Part shown: piece after piece, positions 25,316 to 34,240 of the stretch
Layout of the letters: each line of letters starts with the position of its first letter
Numbering within the stretch: the stretch's first letter is position 1
Program-made: the position numbers and the translations under genes
The notes under the pieces: generated by a model
The model's database searches: none
What the model saw: the letters and a program-made list of their open reading frames with translations, nothing else
Told to the model about the DNA's origin: nothing
Source of the DNA: Haloterrigena sp. KLK7
GTDB taxonomy: Archaea > Halobacteriota > Halobacteria > Halobacteriales > Natrialbaceae
Length of the DNA stretch: 64,000 nt
Reading direction: 5' to 3'
Assembly (NCBI RefSeq): GCF_037914945.1
Contig: NZ_CP149787.1
Location: 1,860,001-1,924,000 of the forward strand

Positions 25316-27049
25316 ATGTCGACGGAATCAGAATCGGAACCCCAGCCGACGCCGGACATGAGCGCTCGCTCCCTCCTCGAGTCGCTCAACGCGGCGTACG
25401 CGAACATGGGCATGTCCACCGGACGATACCTCCTGCTCGCGATCGCGCCCGGGTTCGGACTGTTCATCGCCACAGTGGTACTGGTGGTCGTCCTGGACCT
25501 CTCGCTGTTGGTCGCACTCCCCGTCGTCCTGCTCGGACTGCTGGCGATGGTCGTCGCCGTTATCTACCCGAAACTCGCTCAGGACCGCAAGCGAAAGCAA
25601 GTCCGGCAGCGCTTTCACCTCTTCTTGACCCACATCACCGTCCTCTCGATGACGAACATCAACCGCGTCGAGATCTTTCGGACCCTCGCCGAGGAGGACG
25701 AGTACGACGCGCTCGCCGAGGAGATGGGCTATCTCGTCGCGCTGGTCGACACCTGGAACCAGAGTCTGGACGACGCCTGTCGGCTGCGGGCCAAACAGAC
25801 GACGAGCCCCCTCCTGACGGACTTCCTCGAGCGACTCGCCTACACCGTCGGCGGCGGCCAGCAGATCAGCGAGTTCCTGATGGACGAACAGGACACGATC
25901 ATCCAGCAGTTCGTCACCCGCTACGAGTCGGACCTGGCGAAACTCGACGTGATGAAGGAGCTGTACATGTCGATGATGCTGTCGGTGGCGTTCGTGCTCG
26001 TGTTCGCGATCGTGCTGCCGATTCTGATCGGAATCAATCCGACGCTGCTCATCGGCGGGACGATCGCCATGTTCGCGATCGTGCAGGTGGGGTTCGTCTA
26101 CGCGATCCACGTCGTCTCGCCGTACGACCCGATCTGGTACATCGAGGAGACGGCCGGACGCGGTCCGCTATCGCGGATTCCCCGGGCGCTGGCGATCGGC
26201 ATCGGGACCAGTCTCGTCCTCGCGACTCTCGTCTTGCTCGTTCTCCTCGGGATCCTGCCGATCGCCGCCGATCGAATCCCGCTGCCGATTCTGGCGGCGA
26301 TCCCGGTGACGCCGCTGCTGTTGCCCGGTTGGCGCATGCGCCAGGAGGAAGAGCGGGTCAAGGACCGCGACGCCGAGTTCCCCAGCTTTATCCGCGCGCT
26401 CGGGACCGTCGAGGGCGTCAAACAGACCTCGACCGGGAACGTCCTAGAGAGCCTGCGCCGCAAGGACTTCGGGGCGCTGACCGCGAACGTCGACGCCCTC
26501 TACAAGCGACTCAACATGCGGATCGACAACGTCCGCTCGTGGCGACTGTTCGCCGCCGAGACCGGCTCCTACCTCATCCAGAAGTTCGGCGACATGTACG
26601 TCGTCGGCCGACAGATGGGCGGCGATCCGAAGGTGCTGGGGAACGTGATCAACAAGAACCAGAACGAGGTGCTCAAGGTCCGCGAGAAACGCCAGCAGGC
26701 GACGACGACGCTCATCGGCGTCCTCTACGGGATCACGGCCTCGAGCGTCTTCGCCTTCTTCATCGGCCTCGAGATCGTCGAGATCATGATGGACATCACC
26801 GCCGAGATGAACATGGACGAGATGAACTCCGCCGCGGGGTCGTTCATGCACACCGAACAGTACAACCTCGTCGCGATCGAGTACCTGCTGATCATCACGA
26901 TCCTCATCAACGCGATGCTGTCGTCGATCATGATCCGGATCACCGACCGCGGCCACCTGATCAGCAGCCTCGTTCACTTCGTCTTCATGACCTGGCTCGG
27001 CGCCGTTATCGCCGTCAGCACGCAGTACATTGTCAACTTCGTGATGTAG
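25316..27049 (+). CDS. arlJ: archaellum membrane platform protein ArlJ
   Basis: 577 aa T2SF/GspF-type protein. Hydrophobic clusters occur at about 42-85, 222-270, 297-340, 465-490 and 520-575, separated by cytoplasmic basic domains, one of them with TSTGNVLESLRRKDFG. It is the only polytopic component of the archaellum and the platform on which ArlI acts. It begins 49 bases after arlI. Size and layout match the family. Confidence 0.94.
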   Translation: MSTESESEPQPTPDMSARSLLESLNAAYANMGMSTGRYLLLAIAPGFGLFIATVVLVVVLDLSLLVALPVVLLGLLAMVVAVIYPKLAQDRKRKQVRQRFHLFLTHITVLSMTNINRVEIFRTLAEEDEYDALAEEMGYLVALVDTWNQSLDDACRLRAKQTTSPLLTDFLERLAYTVGGGQQISEFLMDEQDTIIQQFVTRYESDLAKLDVMKELYMSMMLSVAFVLVFAIVLPILIGINPTLLIGGTIAMFAIVQVGFVYAIHVVSPYDPIWYIEETAGRGPLSRIPRALAIGIGTSLVLATLVLLVLLGILPIAADRIPLPILAAIPVTPLLLPGWRMRQEEERVKDRDAEFPSFIRALGTVEGVKQTSTGNVLESLRRKDFGALTANVDALYKRLNMRIDNVRSWRLFAAETGSYLIQKFGDMYVVGRQMGGDPKVLGNVINKNQNEVLKVREKRQQATTTLIGVLYGITASSVFAFFIGLEIVEIMMDITAEMNMDEMNSAAGSFMHTEQYNLVAIEYLLIITILINAMLSSIMIRITDRGHLISSLVHFVFMTWLGAVIAVSTQYIVNFVM

Positions 27050-27216
27050 GTGCCGTCGGTTCGCGACGACTTCGTCGCCGCGTTCGAGTTCCAGCGGTCT
27101 CCCGACGGCGCCGACCCGAACGACTGCGAGGACGACTCAGCGCTCGTAATCGGACGAACCTTCTTGATACTCCCCCGACTGCTATCGATAGAGTCCGGAG
27201 ACGCCGGCCAGCTACC

Positions 27217-27675
27217 ATGTCAGGATCTAAACCGTATCTCGAGACGCTCGAACGATCGGCCGGGCGGACCGACGCGACCATCCAGTGGGCCCGCTTCCTC
27301 GGCGAAACGTTCGGGACGACGGGGGCACTCAACTGCCTGCGTTACTACGAGACCCTCGGCTGGATCAGTTCGCTCGTACGCGAACAGATGGTCTCCTATC
27401 TGCGGGGCCTCTCGCTGGGCGAAATCCACAATAAACGGTACGACGAACCCACGTCGCTCGAGTACCCGCTCGAGTCGCTCAGCGGGACGCTGTTCAGCGC
27501 CCACGCCCAGAGCCTCGAGTACATCGCGACGATCCGCGGCGACGACCTCGAAGAGCACGTGATGATCGCTCGGATGGCCGACCGACGCGTCGAACGCCGG
27601 ATCGACGAGGACGACGAGTCCGACGACCCCGACGAGATGGTCAGTATCATCCGCGACGGCCCGTCGACGTATTAA
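27217..27675 (+). CDS. arlD: archaellum protein ArlD (separate FlaD/E-domain protein)
   Basis: 152 aa from the ATG at 27217. It is almost entirely a FlaD/E domain: GALNCLRYYETLGWISSLVR, then LSLGEIHNK and TLFSAHAQSLEYIA, ending in an acidic tail. It resembles the C-terminal domain of ArlCE and is expected to pair with it in the cytoplasmic complex. It follows arlJ after 167 bases, so it may have its own promoter (a TTCTTGATA word lies near 27161). Confidence 0.85.
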   Translation: MSGSKPYLETLERSAGRTDATIQWARFLGETFGTTGALNCLRYYETLGWISSLVREQMVSYLRGLSLGEIHNKRYDEPTSLEYPLESLSGTLFSAHAQSLEYIATIRGDDLEEHVMIARMADRRVERRIDEDDESDDPDEMVSIIRDGPSTY

Positions 27676-28011
27676 CCATTCATTTCACGCGTCGCCACAA
27701 AACTTATTAGCGAACTCCGGTCTCGTAGCAAAACCGTTCTACTCTGTGGTGACGATTCTAATTACTGATCGAATACGCTGCTATCGGGGCTCTCAGTTCC
27801 TAGCGATCCCGAATGGCCTACAAAACAGTTATTTTATAAATCAGGATAACTTCTAATTACGTAATCCCTGTCTGTTCCGTTCCCTGTCGTTTAATATCTG
27901 TCAGTGCCAGGGTCACAGTAGTCGTGACTGGGGCCATCGCCGCCGGCGGCAGTGCGTGGCCGACGAGTGGCTCTCCGGTTCCATTCACGCACCCCCCACT
28001 GGTGATCGTTA
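27676..28011. promoter_or_regulatory. A/T-rich spacer upstream of the PadR-type regulator
   Basis: 336 bases, the longest A/T-rich stretch in the window, with no gene. TATTTTATAAATC near 27831-27842 is a strong TATA candidate. A 10-bp palindrome ATTACGTAAT lies at 27856-27865, and an inverted repeat GTCAC...GTGAC at 27912-27928. The distance from the TATA candidate to the start at 28012 implies a leader of about 150 bases, or a further promoter near TTTAATATC (27890). Confidence 0.45.
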
Positions 28012-28512
28012 ATGCGTGAGGAAACCCCCAATACCGAGTCCGTCTTCGACGAACTGTCGAGGGCGGCGACTGCGGATTCACAGTCGGAATCGTACGATAT
28101 CTCCCTTGGAACGACGGCGGAGTCGGCCGAGGACGTCGAGCGCGAGCTCGACGAACTAATGGAGCAGGTCAACGCGGCGTTGCCGACCGACGACGTCCAG
28201 TTCGACGAGGCGCTGATCAAGGAGAATCTCGACGAGATCCTCCTGCTGCTGATCGCCCTACACGAGGAGACCCACGGGAAGGAACTGCTCTCGGACCTGA
28301 CCCATCTCTTCGGTGCCCAACTCAGTCCGGGGACCGTCTATCCGAGCCTCCACGACCTGGAGGACGAGGACGTGCTGTCGATGCACGCGAAGGTCCGAAC
28401 CAAGGAGTACTCCATCGCCGACGAGGAGTTCGTCAGGGCCACCGTCGAGCGAACGATGGTCCAGCACCTGGCCTTCGGGCTCCTGCTGTACGCGTTCCTG
28501 CCGCGACTCTGA
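28012..28512 (+). CDS. PadR-family transcriptional regulator next to the archaellum cluster
   Basis: 166 aa. A disordered acidic N-terminus of about 65 residues precedes a PadR winged helix (DEILLLLIALHEETHGKELL, LSPGTVYPSLHDLEDEDVLS, then a KVRTKEYSIADEE wing). A C-terminal hydrophobic helix (HLAFGLLLYAFLPRL) follows. PadR proteins bind palindromic promoter sites as dimers. Its position straight after arlD suggests a role in archaellum expression, which is inferred from context only. Confidence 0.82.
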   Translation: MREETPNTESVFDELSRAATADSQSESYDISLGTTAESAEDVERELDELMEQVNAALPTDDVQFDEALIKENLDEILLLLIALHEETHGKELLSDLTHLFGAQLSPGTVYPSLHDLEDEDVLSMHAKVRTKEYSIADEEFVRATVERTMVQHLAFGLLLYAFLPRL

Positions 28513-28663
28513 GACGCGGCGCGGCGGTCGCTCGCCGAGCGTTCGTGTTCCTCCCTCGATCGAACGAGTGTGACTATGAATGGCCGTAGCGACGCCGTTC
28601 GCCGGCCGTCGCTACCGTTCCACGCCATCCTGTCTGTCTCTCCGTCGAGACGGACTCCGGCTG

Positions 28664-29101
28664 CTACCGGTCCTCGAGGTCCTTCGCGATATCGCTCAGG
28701 CTGCCACTCGGCGGTTCGTACGCGTCGTAGTAGGTCGTCTCGCCGGGGGCCCGCAGTCCGTAGAGGAAGTCGGGCTCGACGACGTCGATCAGCACCGAGC
28801 CGCCCGTCGACACGCTCCCCTCGTCGATCCACTCGACGAGGCGATCCGTCGCGCCGCTCGGATCGCGCGCCGCGTCCGGCGTCTCGTAGACGCCCGGAAT
28901 CGTGAGGTCGTCGCCGGTCAACGCCCGTTCGACCCGTCCGAACAGCTCTTCTCCCTCGAGGACGAACCGGACGACCTCGTCGGTCGGAAACGCCTCCCGG
29001 TCGTCGGCCGGGATCTCGAGGCGCACGCCCGTCGTCGTCTCCGCGCAGGTCGACCGAACCGTCTGCACTGACGGATGGTCGCTCGCAATTCGATCTGCCA
29101 T
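28664..29101 (-). CDS. conserved haloarchaeal protein (DUF7112-like)
   Basis: 145 aa. It starts ADRIASDHPSVQTVRSTCAE and ends VLIDVVEPDFLYGLRAPGET then a SLSDIAKDLEDR helix. I recall this pattern as a widespread haloarchaeal family (DUF7112). The predicted fold is beta-rich and soluble. It lies 20 bases downstream of the S6e gene on the same strand and may be co-transcribed with it. Function unknown. Confidence 0.65.
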   Translation of the reverse strand: MADRIASDHPSVQTVRSTCAETTTGVRLEIPADDREAFPTDEVVRFVLEGEELFGRVERALTGDDLTIPGVYETPDAARDPSGATDRLVEWIDEGSVSTGGSVLIDVVEPDFLYGLRAPGETTYYDAYEPPSGSLSDIAKDLEDR

Positions 29102-29121
29102 GGCCGAAGAAAACTCGTCGG

Positions 29122-29526
29122 TTACTCGCCGTCCTCGGCGTCGCCCTCGCCGAGCAGTTCGTCGACGTCGGCGCTGCCGCGGTCGACGATCGAGGCGTTG
29201 ATCTGTGCGACGGCGTCGGAGACCTCGCGGCCCCGAACCGTGATTCGGCGGCGCTCGCCGTCACGGGACGGCTTGTAGCCCGTCTGGCGCTCCTTCATCA
29301 GGACCTCCTTGAGGTTCGTGCCCGCGACCTCGGGGTTCAGCGGTCGACCGGCGTCGTCGGAGCCGCCGGTGATCTCGAGCGTGTAGCCGTCGAGACCGAC
29401 CGCGCCGCCGTCGACTTCCTCGCCGATCGACTTCCCGATAAACCGGTTCGCGTCCTGTTCCTCCGCTTCGAGCTGATAGGACGACCCGGAGTCGGGGTCG
29501 CCGACGACGACAGTGAAACTTGCCAT
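29122..29526 (-). CDS. rps6e: 30S ribosomal protein S6e
   Basis: 134 aa from the ATG at 29526. It shows the S6e core ([52 protein letters not shown]) and the [19 protein letters not shown] motif. Archaeal S6e lacks the long C-terminal helix of eukaryotic RPS6; here a short acidic tail replaces it. It is a component of the small ribosomal subunit. Confidence 0.95.
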   Translation of the reverse strand: MASFTVVVGDPDSGSSYQLEAEEQDANRFIGKSIGEEVDGGAVGLDGYTLEITGGSDDAGRPLNPEVAGTNLKEVLMKERQTGYKPSRDGERRRITVRGREVSDAVAQINASIVDRGSADVDELLGEGDAEDGE

Positions 29527-29581
29527 ACCCGACGGAAGAGGACCGTCGCTCAAAAGAACATCGATCGAACTTTTGCTCTGC

Positions 29582-29900
29582 GGGCGCGGCTACGCCGCGC
29601 CCTCGGCAAAACTTCGATGAAAAGCGCTCCTCCTTTCCCGACGTTCACTTCGTTCACTCCGGGTCAGTCGTCGGCCCGCTCGCTCACTGACTCGCGGCTT
29701 GCGCCGCTCGTCTTTCCGCGGCGCTTCGCGCCGCGCATCCGTTCGCTCGCGGTCGTTACTGGTGAACGCCTGCCCTTCCCCGAGTCGGACGGCTCTCGCG
29801 ATGCTCGAGCCGTCCTCCCGGCCATCGAGATCGGTGTGGCTCCGCTATCGAACGGTTCGAACCGAGCGTCGCGGTCGTCGCCGCTCGAACAGTCAAGTAG
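29582..29900. repeat. hairpin-rich gene-free stretch
   Basis: Between S6e and the gene at 29922 lie about 390 bases without a credible gene. Two long perfect hairpins are visible: GGGCGCGGC-TAC-GCCGCGCCC at 29582-29602 and CGCGGCGC-TTC-GCGCCGCG at 29717-29735. There are also shorter CTCGCTCACTGACTC and TTCACTTCGTTCACT repeats. The style matches the haloarchaeal intergenic filler seen at 5.6 and 53.9 kb, although the core words differ. Confidence 0.5.
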
Positions 29901-29921
29901 CTGCAACGCCTACGGCGACGC

Positions 29922-30206
29922 GTGTTCATCGATCCCGGGAAACTCGAGGTCCGCTTGCGCGACGAGTTCGGCGGTACGATGGGCCAGTCCCGCGTGGTCG
30001 TCCGACAGGCCGTCGACCTCGCCGACGCCGGCCAGTACGAGGACGACGTCGGGGTGCCGCTGACGAACGACGTCGTCGTCGACGAACTCGCGGACGCGCC
30101 TGACGGCCCACCGACCGACCGGTGGAACTGGTGGATCGGCTCGCTCGAGATCGCCTACGGCGACTACGGCCGGTTCGGAATCCAACGATATCGCACGGAG
30201 GAGTAG
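29922..30206 (+). CDS. small conserved haloarchaeal protein, unknown function
   Basis: 94 aa with a GTG start at 29922. The sequence (FIDPGKLEVRLRDEFGG, SRVVVRQAVDLADAGQYEDD, DRWNWWIGSLEIAYGDYGRF) is well-formed and predicts helices with a Trp-rich centre. I recognise it as the kind of small protein conserved in haloarchaea but cannot name a family. It is followed by a TetR regulator after 85 bases. Confidence 0.6.
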   Translation: MFIDPGKLEVRLRDEFGGTMGQSRVVVRQAVDLADAGQYEDDVGVPLTNDVVVDELADAPDGPPTDRWNWWIGSLEIAYGDYGRFGIQRYRTEE

Positions 30207-30276
30207 CGGTCGGCGTCGGGGTCCGCCGTTGCTCCGCCCGTCGTTGTTCGAACCGAAACGACTTTCCCTCCGCTGC

Positions 30277-30292
30277 CTGACCACTCGGTCAG
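30277..30292. promoter_or_regulatory. perfect TetR-type operator overlapping the regulator start
   Basis: CTGACC-ACTC-GGTCAG is a perfect 6+4+6 palindrome whose last base is the first base of the GTG start of the TetR gene. TGACC-N4-GGTCA half-sites are typical of TetR/AcrR operators. Its position strongly suggests negative autoregulation. Confidence 0.65.
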
Positions 30293-30996
30293 TGACTAGC
30301 CCAGACACTCGTGACGCGATCATGGGTGCGACGTACGAGGCCCTCTGCGAGGTCGGCTACTCCGATCTCACCGCGCAGGCCATCGCCGATCGGACCGATC
30401 GCAGCAAGTCCGCGCTGTTCTATCACTACGACTCGCTCGACGCGCTCGTCGCCGACTTCATCGAGTACCTCCTCGAGGGATTCGACTCGCGCGTCGCGCG
30501 GACGCGAGATTGGCCGGCGCTCGAGCGACTCGCGGTCATCGTCGACTGGTTCCTCTCCGGAGCGGACGACGAGCAGTTGGGCTTTCACACCGCCTTGCTC
30601 GAACTCCGGGCACAGGCGCCGTACAACGACGCCTTTCGGGACAAACTCCGCGAGAGCGACGACCGTCTTCGAGGGGCGCTCGAAGAGATCCTCCGCGACG
30701 GCATCGAGGAGGGCGTTTTTCGAGACCACGATCCGGCGGCCGTGTCGGCGCTGTTGCTCGCGGCCTTCGACGGCGCGCGGATCCGCCAGTTCACGCTCGG
30801 TCGCGACGAGTACCTCGAGGCGGTCAAGACGGAGTCCGTCGATCGGATCGTCGCGGACATCCTCGCACCGGGCGTCGAGTTTCCCGCCGACGTCGACGTC
30901 GAGTTCCCGCCCGACGACCGACTCTCGCACGGCGCCGACGAGTCGTCGACCGGCGGTGAACCGCGTTCGGATCGGGACGGCGGATCGTCCGGATGA
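30292..30996 (+). CDS. TetR/AcrR-family transcriptional regulator
   Basis: 234 aa from the GTG at 30292; the ATG at 30322 would cut into helix 1. The HTH reads DAIMGATYEALCEVGYSDLT then AIADRTDRSKSALFYHYDSL, with the conserved F/YYHYxSxxxL signature. The ligand domain contains an E. coli AcrR-like helix bundle (VIVDWFLSGADDEQLGFHTA). The C-terminal 40 residues are an acidic Ser/Asp tail. It overlaps the next gene by 4 bases (ATGA), so regulator and a prenyl-synthase-like protein are one unit. Confidence 0.9.
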   Translation: MTSPDTRDAIMGATYEALCEVGYSDLTAQAIADRTDRSKSALFYHYDSLDALVADFIEYLLEGFDSRVARTRDWPALERLAVIVDWFLSGADDEQLGFHTALLELRAQAPYNDAFRDKLRESDDRLRGALEEILRDGIEEGVFRDHDPAAVSALLLAAFDGARIRQFTLGRDEYLEAVKTESVDRIVADILAPGVEFPADVDVEFPPDDRLSHGADESSTGGEPRSDRDGGSSG

Positions 30997-31988
30997 CTGA
31001 CTTCACCGACCCCGCCGCTGTCGACGACCGCGAGGCCCGACACCACGCCGGCGACGAGTATCGGGACGCCCGGCGTCCGCGCTTCGACGAGACGATCGGC
31101 GGGCTGGCGGCACCGATCCGGACGCTGGCTACCGCATCGCTGCCGCCCCGGGACCGATCGCTGCCCGCGACGCTGTGTGCCGTCGCCGGCGAAGTCGGAT
31201 TCGAGGCCACAGACGCCCACACGCGGTCGGACGCGGACCGTATCGGCCGCCTCCTCGAGCCCGTCACCACGTCGGTCACCCTCCTCGAGGGGTACGTCCG
31301 ACTCCGCCTCGCGCTGGTGGTGAGCGCCGACGACGGTGCCGATCGCGACGCCCCGATCCGCGCAGTCGACTCGGCGCCCGACTGGCTGTCCGGCCTGCTC
31401 GCGGAGGCTCAGTTCCCGGCAGACCGGGACGCCGTCCTCCTGGCGAGCGACCGCCTGCACGCCGGCGCCTACGCGACGATCGCCGACGCGCCGCTCGCGG
31501 CCGAGCGGCAACTCGAGCTGTATCGCCTGCTGACCGAGGGGTCGTCGGCGCTCGCGCGTCGGTTCCTGGCCCTGTCCGACGCCGATCCGTTCGACGAACG
31601 GCGCGCGGCCATCGACGCCTCCGACGTCGAGGCGACGCTCGCCGAGACCGCCGGTGCGCTCGGCGCGGCCGTCGTCGACGCGCCGACCGAAACACGGACG
31701 GCGCTGCGGACCTATAGCCACGCGGTGATGACTGCACTCACGTCTCGGTCGCCGAACGCGTCCGATACCGATCTCCGGTCGCGCGCCGTTCGCGTCCTCG
31801 CCGGCGAGACGGTCGCGCGAGCGGCGCCGAGCGACGAGAACGGCACCGACGATCCGGTCGTCGAGTCACACCTCGAGCGGGCCCGCGAGGCGCTCGCGTC
31901 GCTGACCGGGGCCGTCGAGACGACCGGTGACGGTCCGACACCGCTCGATCGGCTCGAGCGCGCAACGCGGCTGCCGTTTTCCGGGTGA
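30993..31988 (+). CDS. polyprenyl-synthetase-like protein lacking Asp-rich motifs (DUF7114-like)
   Basis: 331 aa, mostly alpha-helical, start coupled to the TetR gene. The helical pattern (HHAGDEYRDARRPRFDETIG, LLEGYVRLRLALVV, RLHAGAYATIADAPLAAERQ, LELYRLLTEGSSALARRF) resembles the isoprenyl-diphosphate synthase fold. The catalytic DDxxD motifs are missing. I recall it as a haloarchaeal family (DUF7114). It is therefore probably a non-catalytic or altered homologue with a possible role linked to isoprenoid lipid metabolism. Confidence 0.55.
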   Translation: MTDFTDPAAVDDREARHHAGDEYRDARRPRFDETIGGLAAPIRTLATASLPPRDRSLPATLCAVAGEVGFEATDAHTRSDADRIGRLLEPVTTSVTLLEGYVRLRLALVVSADDGADRDAPIRAVDSAPDWLSGLLAEAQFPADRDAVLLASDRLHAGAYATIADAPLAAERQLELYRLLTEGSSALARRFLALSDADPFDERRAAIDASDVEATLAETAGALGAAVVDAPTETRTALRTYSHAVMTALTSRSPNASDTDLRSRAVRVLAGETVARAAPSDENGTDDPVVESHLERAREALASLTGAVETTGDGPTPLDRLERATRLPFSG

Positions 31989-31998
31989 GTCACGACCG

Positions 31999-32349
31999 AT
32001 GAGCGACGGCGAACTCTCGCGACCGATCTGGCCTGCGTATCCCCTCTCGGCGTTCGTCGCCGGGCTCGGCCACTGCTATCTGGGCGAGTGGAAACGCGGA
32101 GCGAGCTGGTTCGGACTGTACGTCCTCGCGCTCGCCGTCCTCTCCGCTCGGTCCCTGTCGGGCGCGTTCGACGTGAGCGAGCCGTTCCTCGTCACGGCGC
32201 TGCAGTTCGACTCGGTGAGCTATCTCGACGTCGCCGTCCCGCTCGCCGTCCTGATCGTCTGCCTACTCGACGCGTACCTCATCGGACTCACGAAGCGAAC
32301 GGCCCCCCTCGTGGCGGCGCCCGGCGAGCCCCGTTCCAACGGCTCCTGA
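31999..32349 (+). CDS. small membrane protein
   Basis: 116 aa from the ATG at 31999, ten bases after the preceding stop. Three hydrophobic segments: YPLSAFVAGLGHCYLG, ASWFGLYVLALAVLS and VAVPLAVLIVCLLDAYLIGL. The GLGHCYLGEWKRG loop recalls TM2-type membrane proteins. No enzymatic motif is visible. It is probably in the same transcription unit as the two upstream genes. Confidence 0.7.
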   Translation: MSDGELSRPIWPAYPLSAFVAGLGHCYLGEWKRGASWFGLYVLALAVLSARSLSGAFDVSEPFLVTALQFDSVSYLDVAVPLAVLIVCLLDAYLIGLTKRTAPLVAAPGEPRSNGS

Positions 32350-32388
32350 CGTCTGTACGTTTTTGTGCGTGTGAACCGAATTACAGGT

Positions 32389-32820
32389 ATGGCTCGATTC
32401 GGATCACTCCTGCTCAAGGGCGCCGGCGCCCTCCTGCTCGCGCTCGTCGTCCTCAGCGTCATCGCGACCGTCGTCGGCATCGTCCTCTCGGTCGTCGCGA
32501 CCGTCGTTACGGCCGTCGTGACGCTCGCACTGCTCGCCGTCGTCGTCCTCGCCGCCGTCGGGCTCGTCTCCCTGCTTCGGGACGACGGGGGCGGGAACGA
32601 CCTCGAGGCCGCGTACGGAAGCGACGGCGCCCGATCGACCGACGGTCGCGAGGAACGCCTCCGCTCGCAGTACGTCGACGGCGAACTCAGCGAGGCCGAG
32701 TTCGAACGGGAACTCGACCGGATCCTCGAGGACGGACACGGTCGAACCGACGGTCTCGACGCGCGGCGCTCGCGCGACTCGACGACCGCGAGCGATCGGA
32801 CGCGGCTCTGGGATCGGTAA
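32389..32820 (+). CDS. membrane protein with C-terminal SHOCT-like helix
   Basis: 143 aa from the ATG at 32389. The first 65 residues are two long Val/Ala/Leu membrane helices. After a linker, the segment LRSQYVDGELSEAEFERELD matches the SHOCT short oligomerisation domain pattern. The tail is Ser/Arg/Asp-rich. Such proteins are common in haloarchaea and of unknown function; an oligomeric membrane scaffold is a reasonable guess. Confidence 0.72.
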   Translation: MARFGSLLLKGAGALLLALVVLSVIATVVGIVLSVVATVVTAVVTLALLAVVVLAAVGLVSLLRDDGGGNDLEAAYGSDGARSTDGREERLRSQYVDGELSEAEFERELDRILEDGHGRTDGLDARRSRDSTTASDRTRLWDR

Positions 32821-32950
32821 TCGCGGCGTCGCGCCGTCGCCGACCTGCCACCGTCGGTCCGCTGCGGCCCTGCCGTCGTTGGTCCGCCGTCGCCCTGACG
32901 CCGCATCGATTTTGAAACCCCTTATTCGACTCGAGGACGCAGTGCGAACG

Positions 32951-34240
32951 ATGGAGCTCCGATTTCTCGGCGGCGCTCGCGAGGTGGGTCGCAGCGCGGT
33001 CCTCGTGAACGACGCCTTGCTGCTCGATTTCGGGATGCTGACGGCGAACCCGCCGCAGTTTCCCCTCGAGACGCCGACGCCAGAGGCGGTCGTCGTCTCC
33101 CACGGTCACCTCGATCACGTCGGCGCCGTGCCGTCGCTGCTCTCGGGCGACGCGCGGCCGCCGATCCACTGGACGCCGCCGACGTACGAACTGACGCTGA
33201 CGCTCGCTCGAGACACGCTGAACCTCCACGGCGGAACGATGCAGTGTCCGTTCACCGAGACGGACGTCCAGCGCGTCACGCAGGTCTCGCAGACCCACGG
33301 CTACCGCGAGACGTTCGAGGCGGCCGGCCACGAGGTGACGTTCTACAACGCCGGACACATTCCGGGTAGCGCGCACGTGCTCGTCGACGACGGCGAGACG
33401 CGACTGCTCTATACTGGCGATTTCCACGTCGACGATCAGCGGGGCGACGTCGCCTCGAGTCGCGCGAACGGGCCCGAAGCGGCCGTGGGCGGCCAGCGGC
33501 TCGTTTCGGGATCTACCGCGCGCCCCGACGCCGATATCGTCCTCTGTGAGAGCACCTACTCCGACGTCGAACACGACGACCGGGCCGTCGTCGAGGAGCG
33601 ATTCGCCGAGAGCGTGCAGACGACCCTCTGGGAGGGCGGCACGGTCGTCGTCCCCGCGTTCGCGATCGGCCGCACCCAGGAGCTGATGCTCGTCTGCGAC
33701 GCGCACGACATCCCCTGCTACGTCGACGGGATGGGGAAGCGAGTGACCGAGATGCTCCGCCAGTATCCCGGGTTCGTCCGGGACGAAGAGGCGTTTCGAC
33801 GGGCGATCTCCCACGCGCGGTTCGTCACCGGCCGAAACGGGCAGCGGAAACGCATCACCGATCAGAAGGCCGCGATCATCACCACCAGCGGGATGCTCTC
33901 CGGCGGGCCCGCCATGACCTACATCCCCGAGATCCGGGCGAACCCGATGAACAAGATCGCCATGACCGGCTACCAGGTCGAGGGCACCCCCGGCCGCGAC
34001 CTCCTCGAGACCGGGAGCGCCGAGATCGACGGCCGCCGGATGCCGATCAGCGCGCAGGTCGAACAGTACGACTTCTCCGCGCACGCGGATCGGGACGGGA
34101 TCCTCGAGTTCCTCGAGTCCTACCGGGACAGCGAGGTGCTGATCAACCACGGCGACCGCTGCGAGGCGTTCGCCGAGGAGTTGCGCGCCGACGGGTTCGA
34201 CGCAGCGGCGCCCGAGCGCGGCGATACCGTGTCAGCGTAG
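32951..34240 (+). CDS. beta-CASP MBL-fold RNase (aRNase J / CPSF-like)
   Basis: 429 aa from the ATG at 32951. Metal motif SHGHLDHVGA near residues 52-61, then GHIPGSAHV, YTGDFHVDDQ, and the beta-CASP motifs ESTYSD, VVPAFAIGRTQE and a C-terminal SAHADRDGILEF and NHGDRCEAFAE. This is the archaeal family that processes or degrades RNA as endo/5'-exonuclease. The absence of KH domains separates it from aCPSF1. The stop overlaps a convergent gene by 9 bases. Confidence 0.9.
   Translation: MELRFLGGAREVGRSAVLVNDALLLDFGMLTANPPQFPLETPTPEAVVVSHGHLDHVGAVPSLLSGDARPPIHWTPPTYELTLTLARDTLNLHGGTMQCPFTETDVQRVTQVSQTHGYRETFEAAGHEVTFYNAGHIPGSAHVLVDDGETRLLYTGDFHVDDQRGDVASSRANGPEAAVGGQRLVSGSTARPDADIVLCESTYSDVEHDDRAVVEERFAESVQTTLWEGGTVVVPAFAIGRTQELMLVCDAHDIPCYVDGMGKRVTEMLRQYPGFVRDEEAFRRAISHARFVTGRNGQRKRITDQKAAIITTSGMLSGGPAMTYIPEIRANPMNKIAMTGYQVEGTPGRDLLETGSAEIDGRRMPISAQVEQYDFSAHADRDGILEFLESYRDSEVLINHGDRCEAFAEELRADGFDAAAPERGDTVSA

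Noticed and set aside
23566-25473. A 635-codon minus-strand open frame
   Set aside because: Antisense to arlI and the start of arlJ; the sense strand carries all ATPase motifs.
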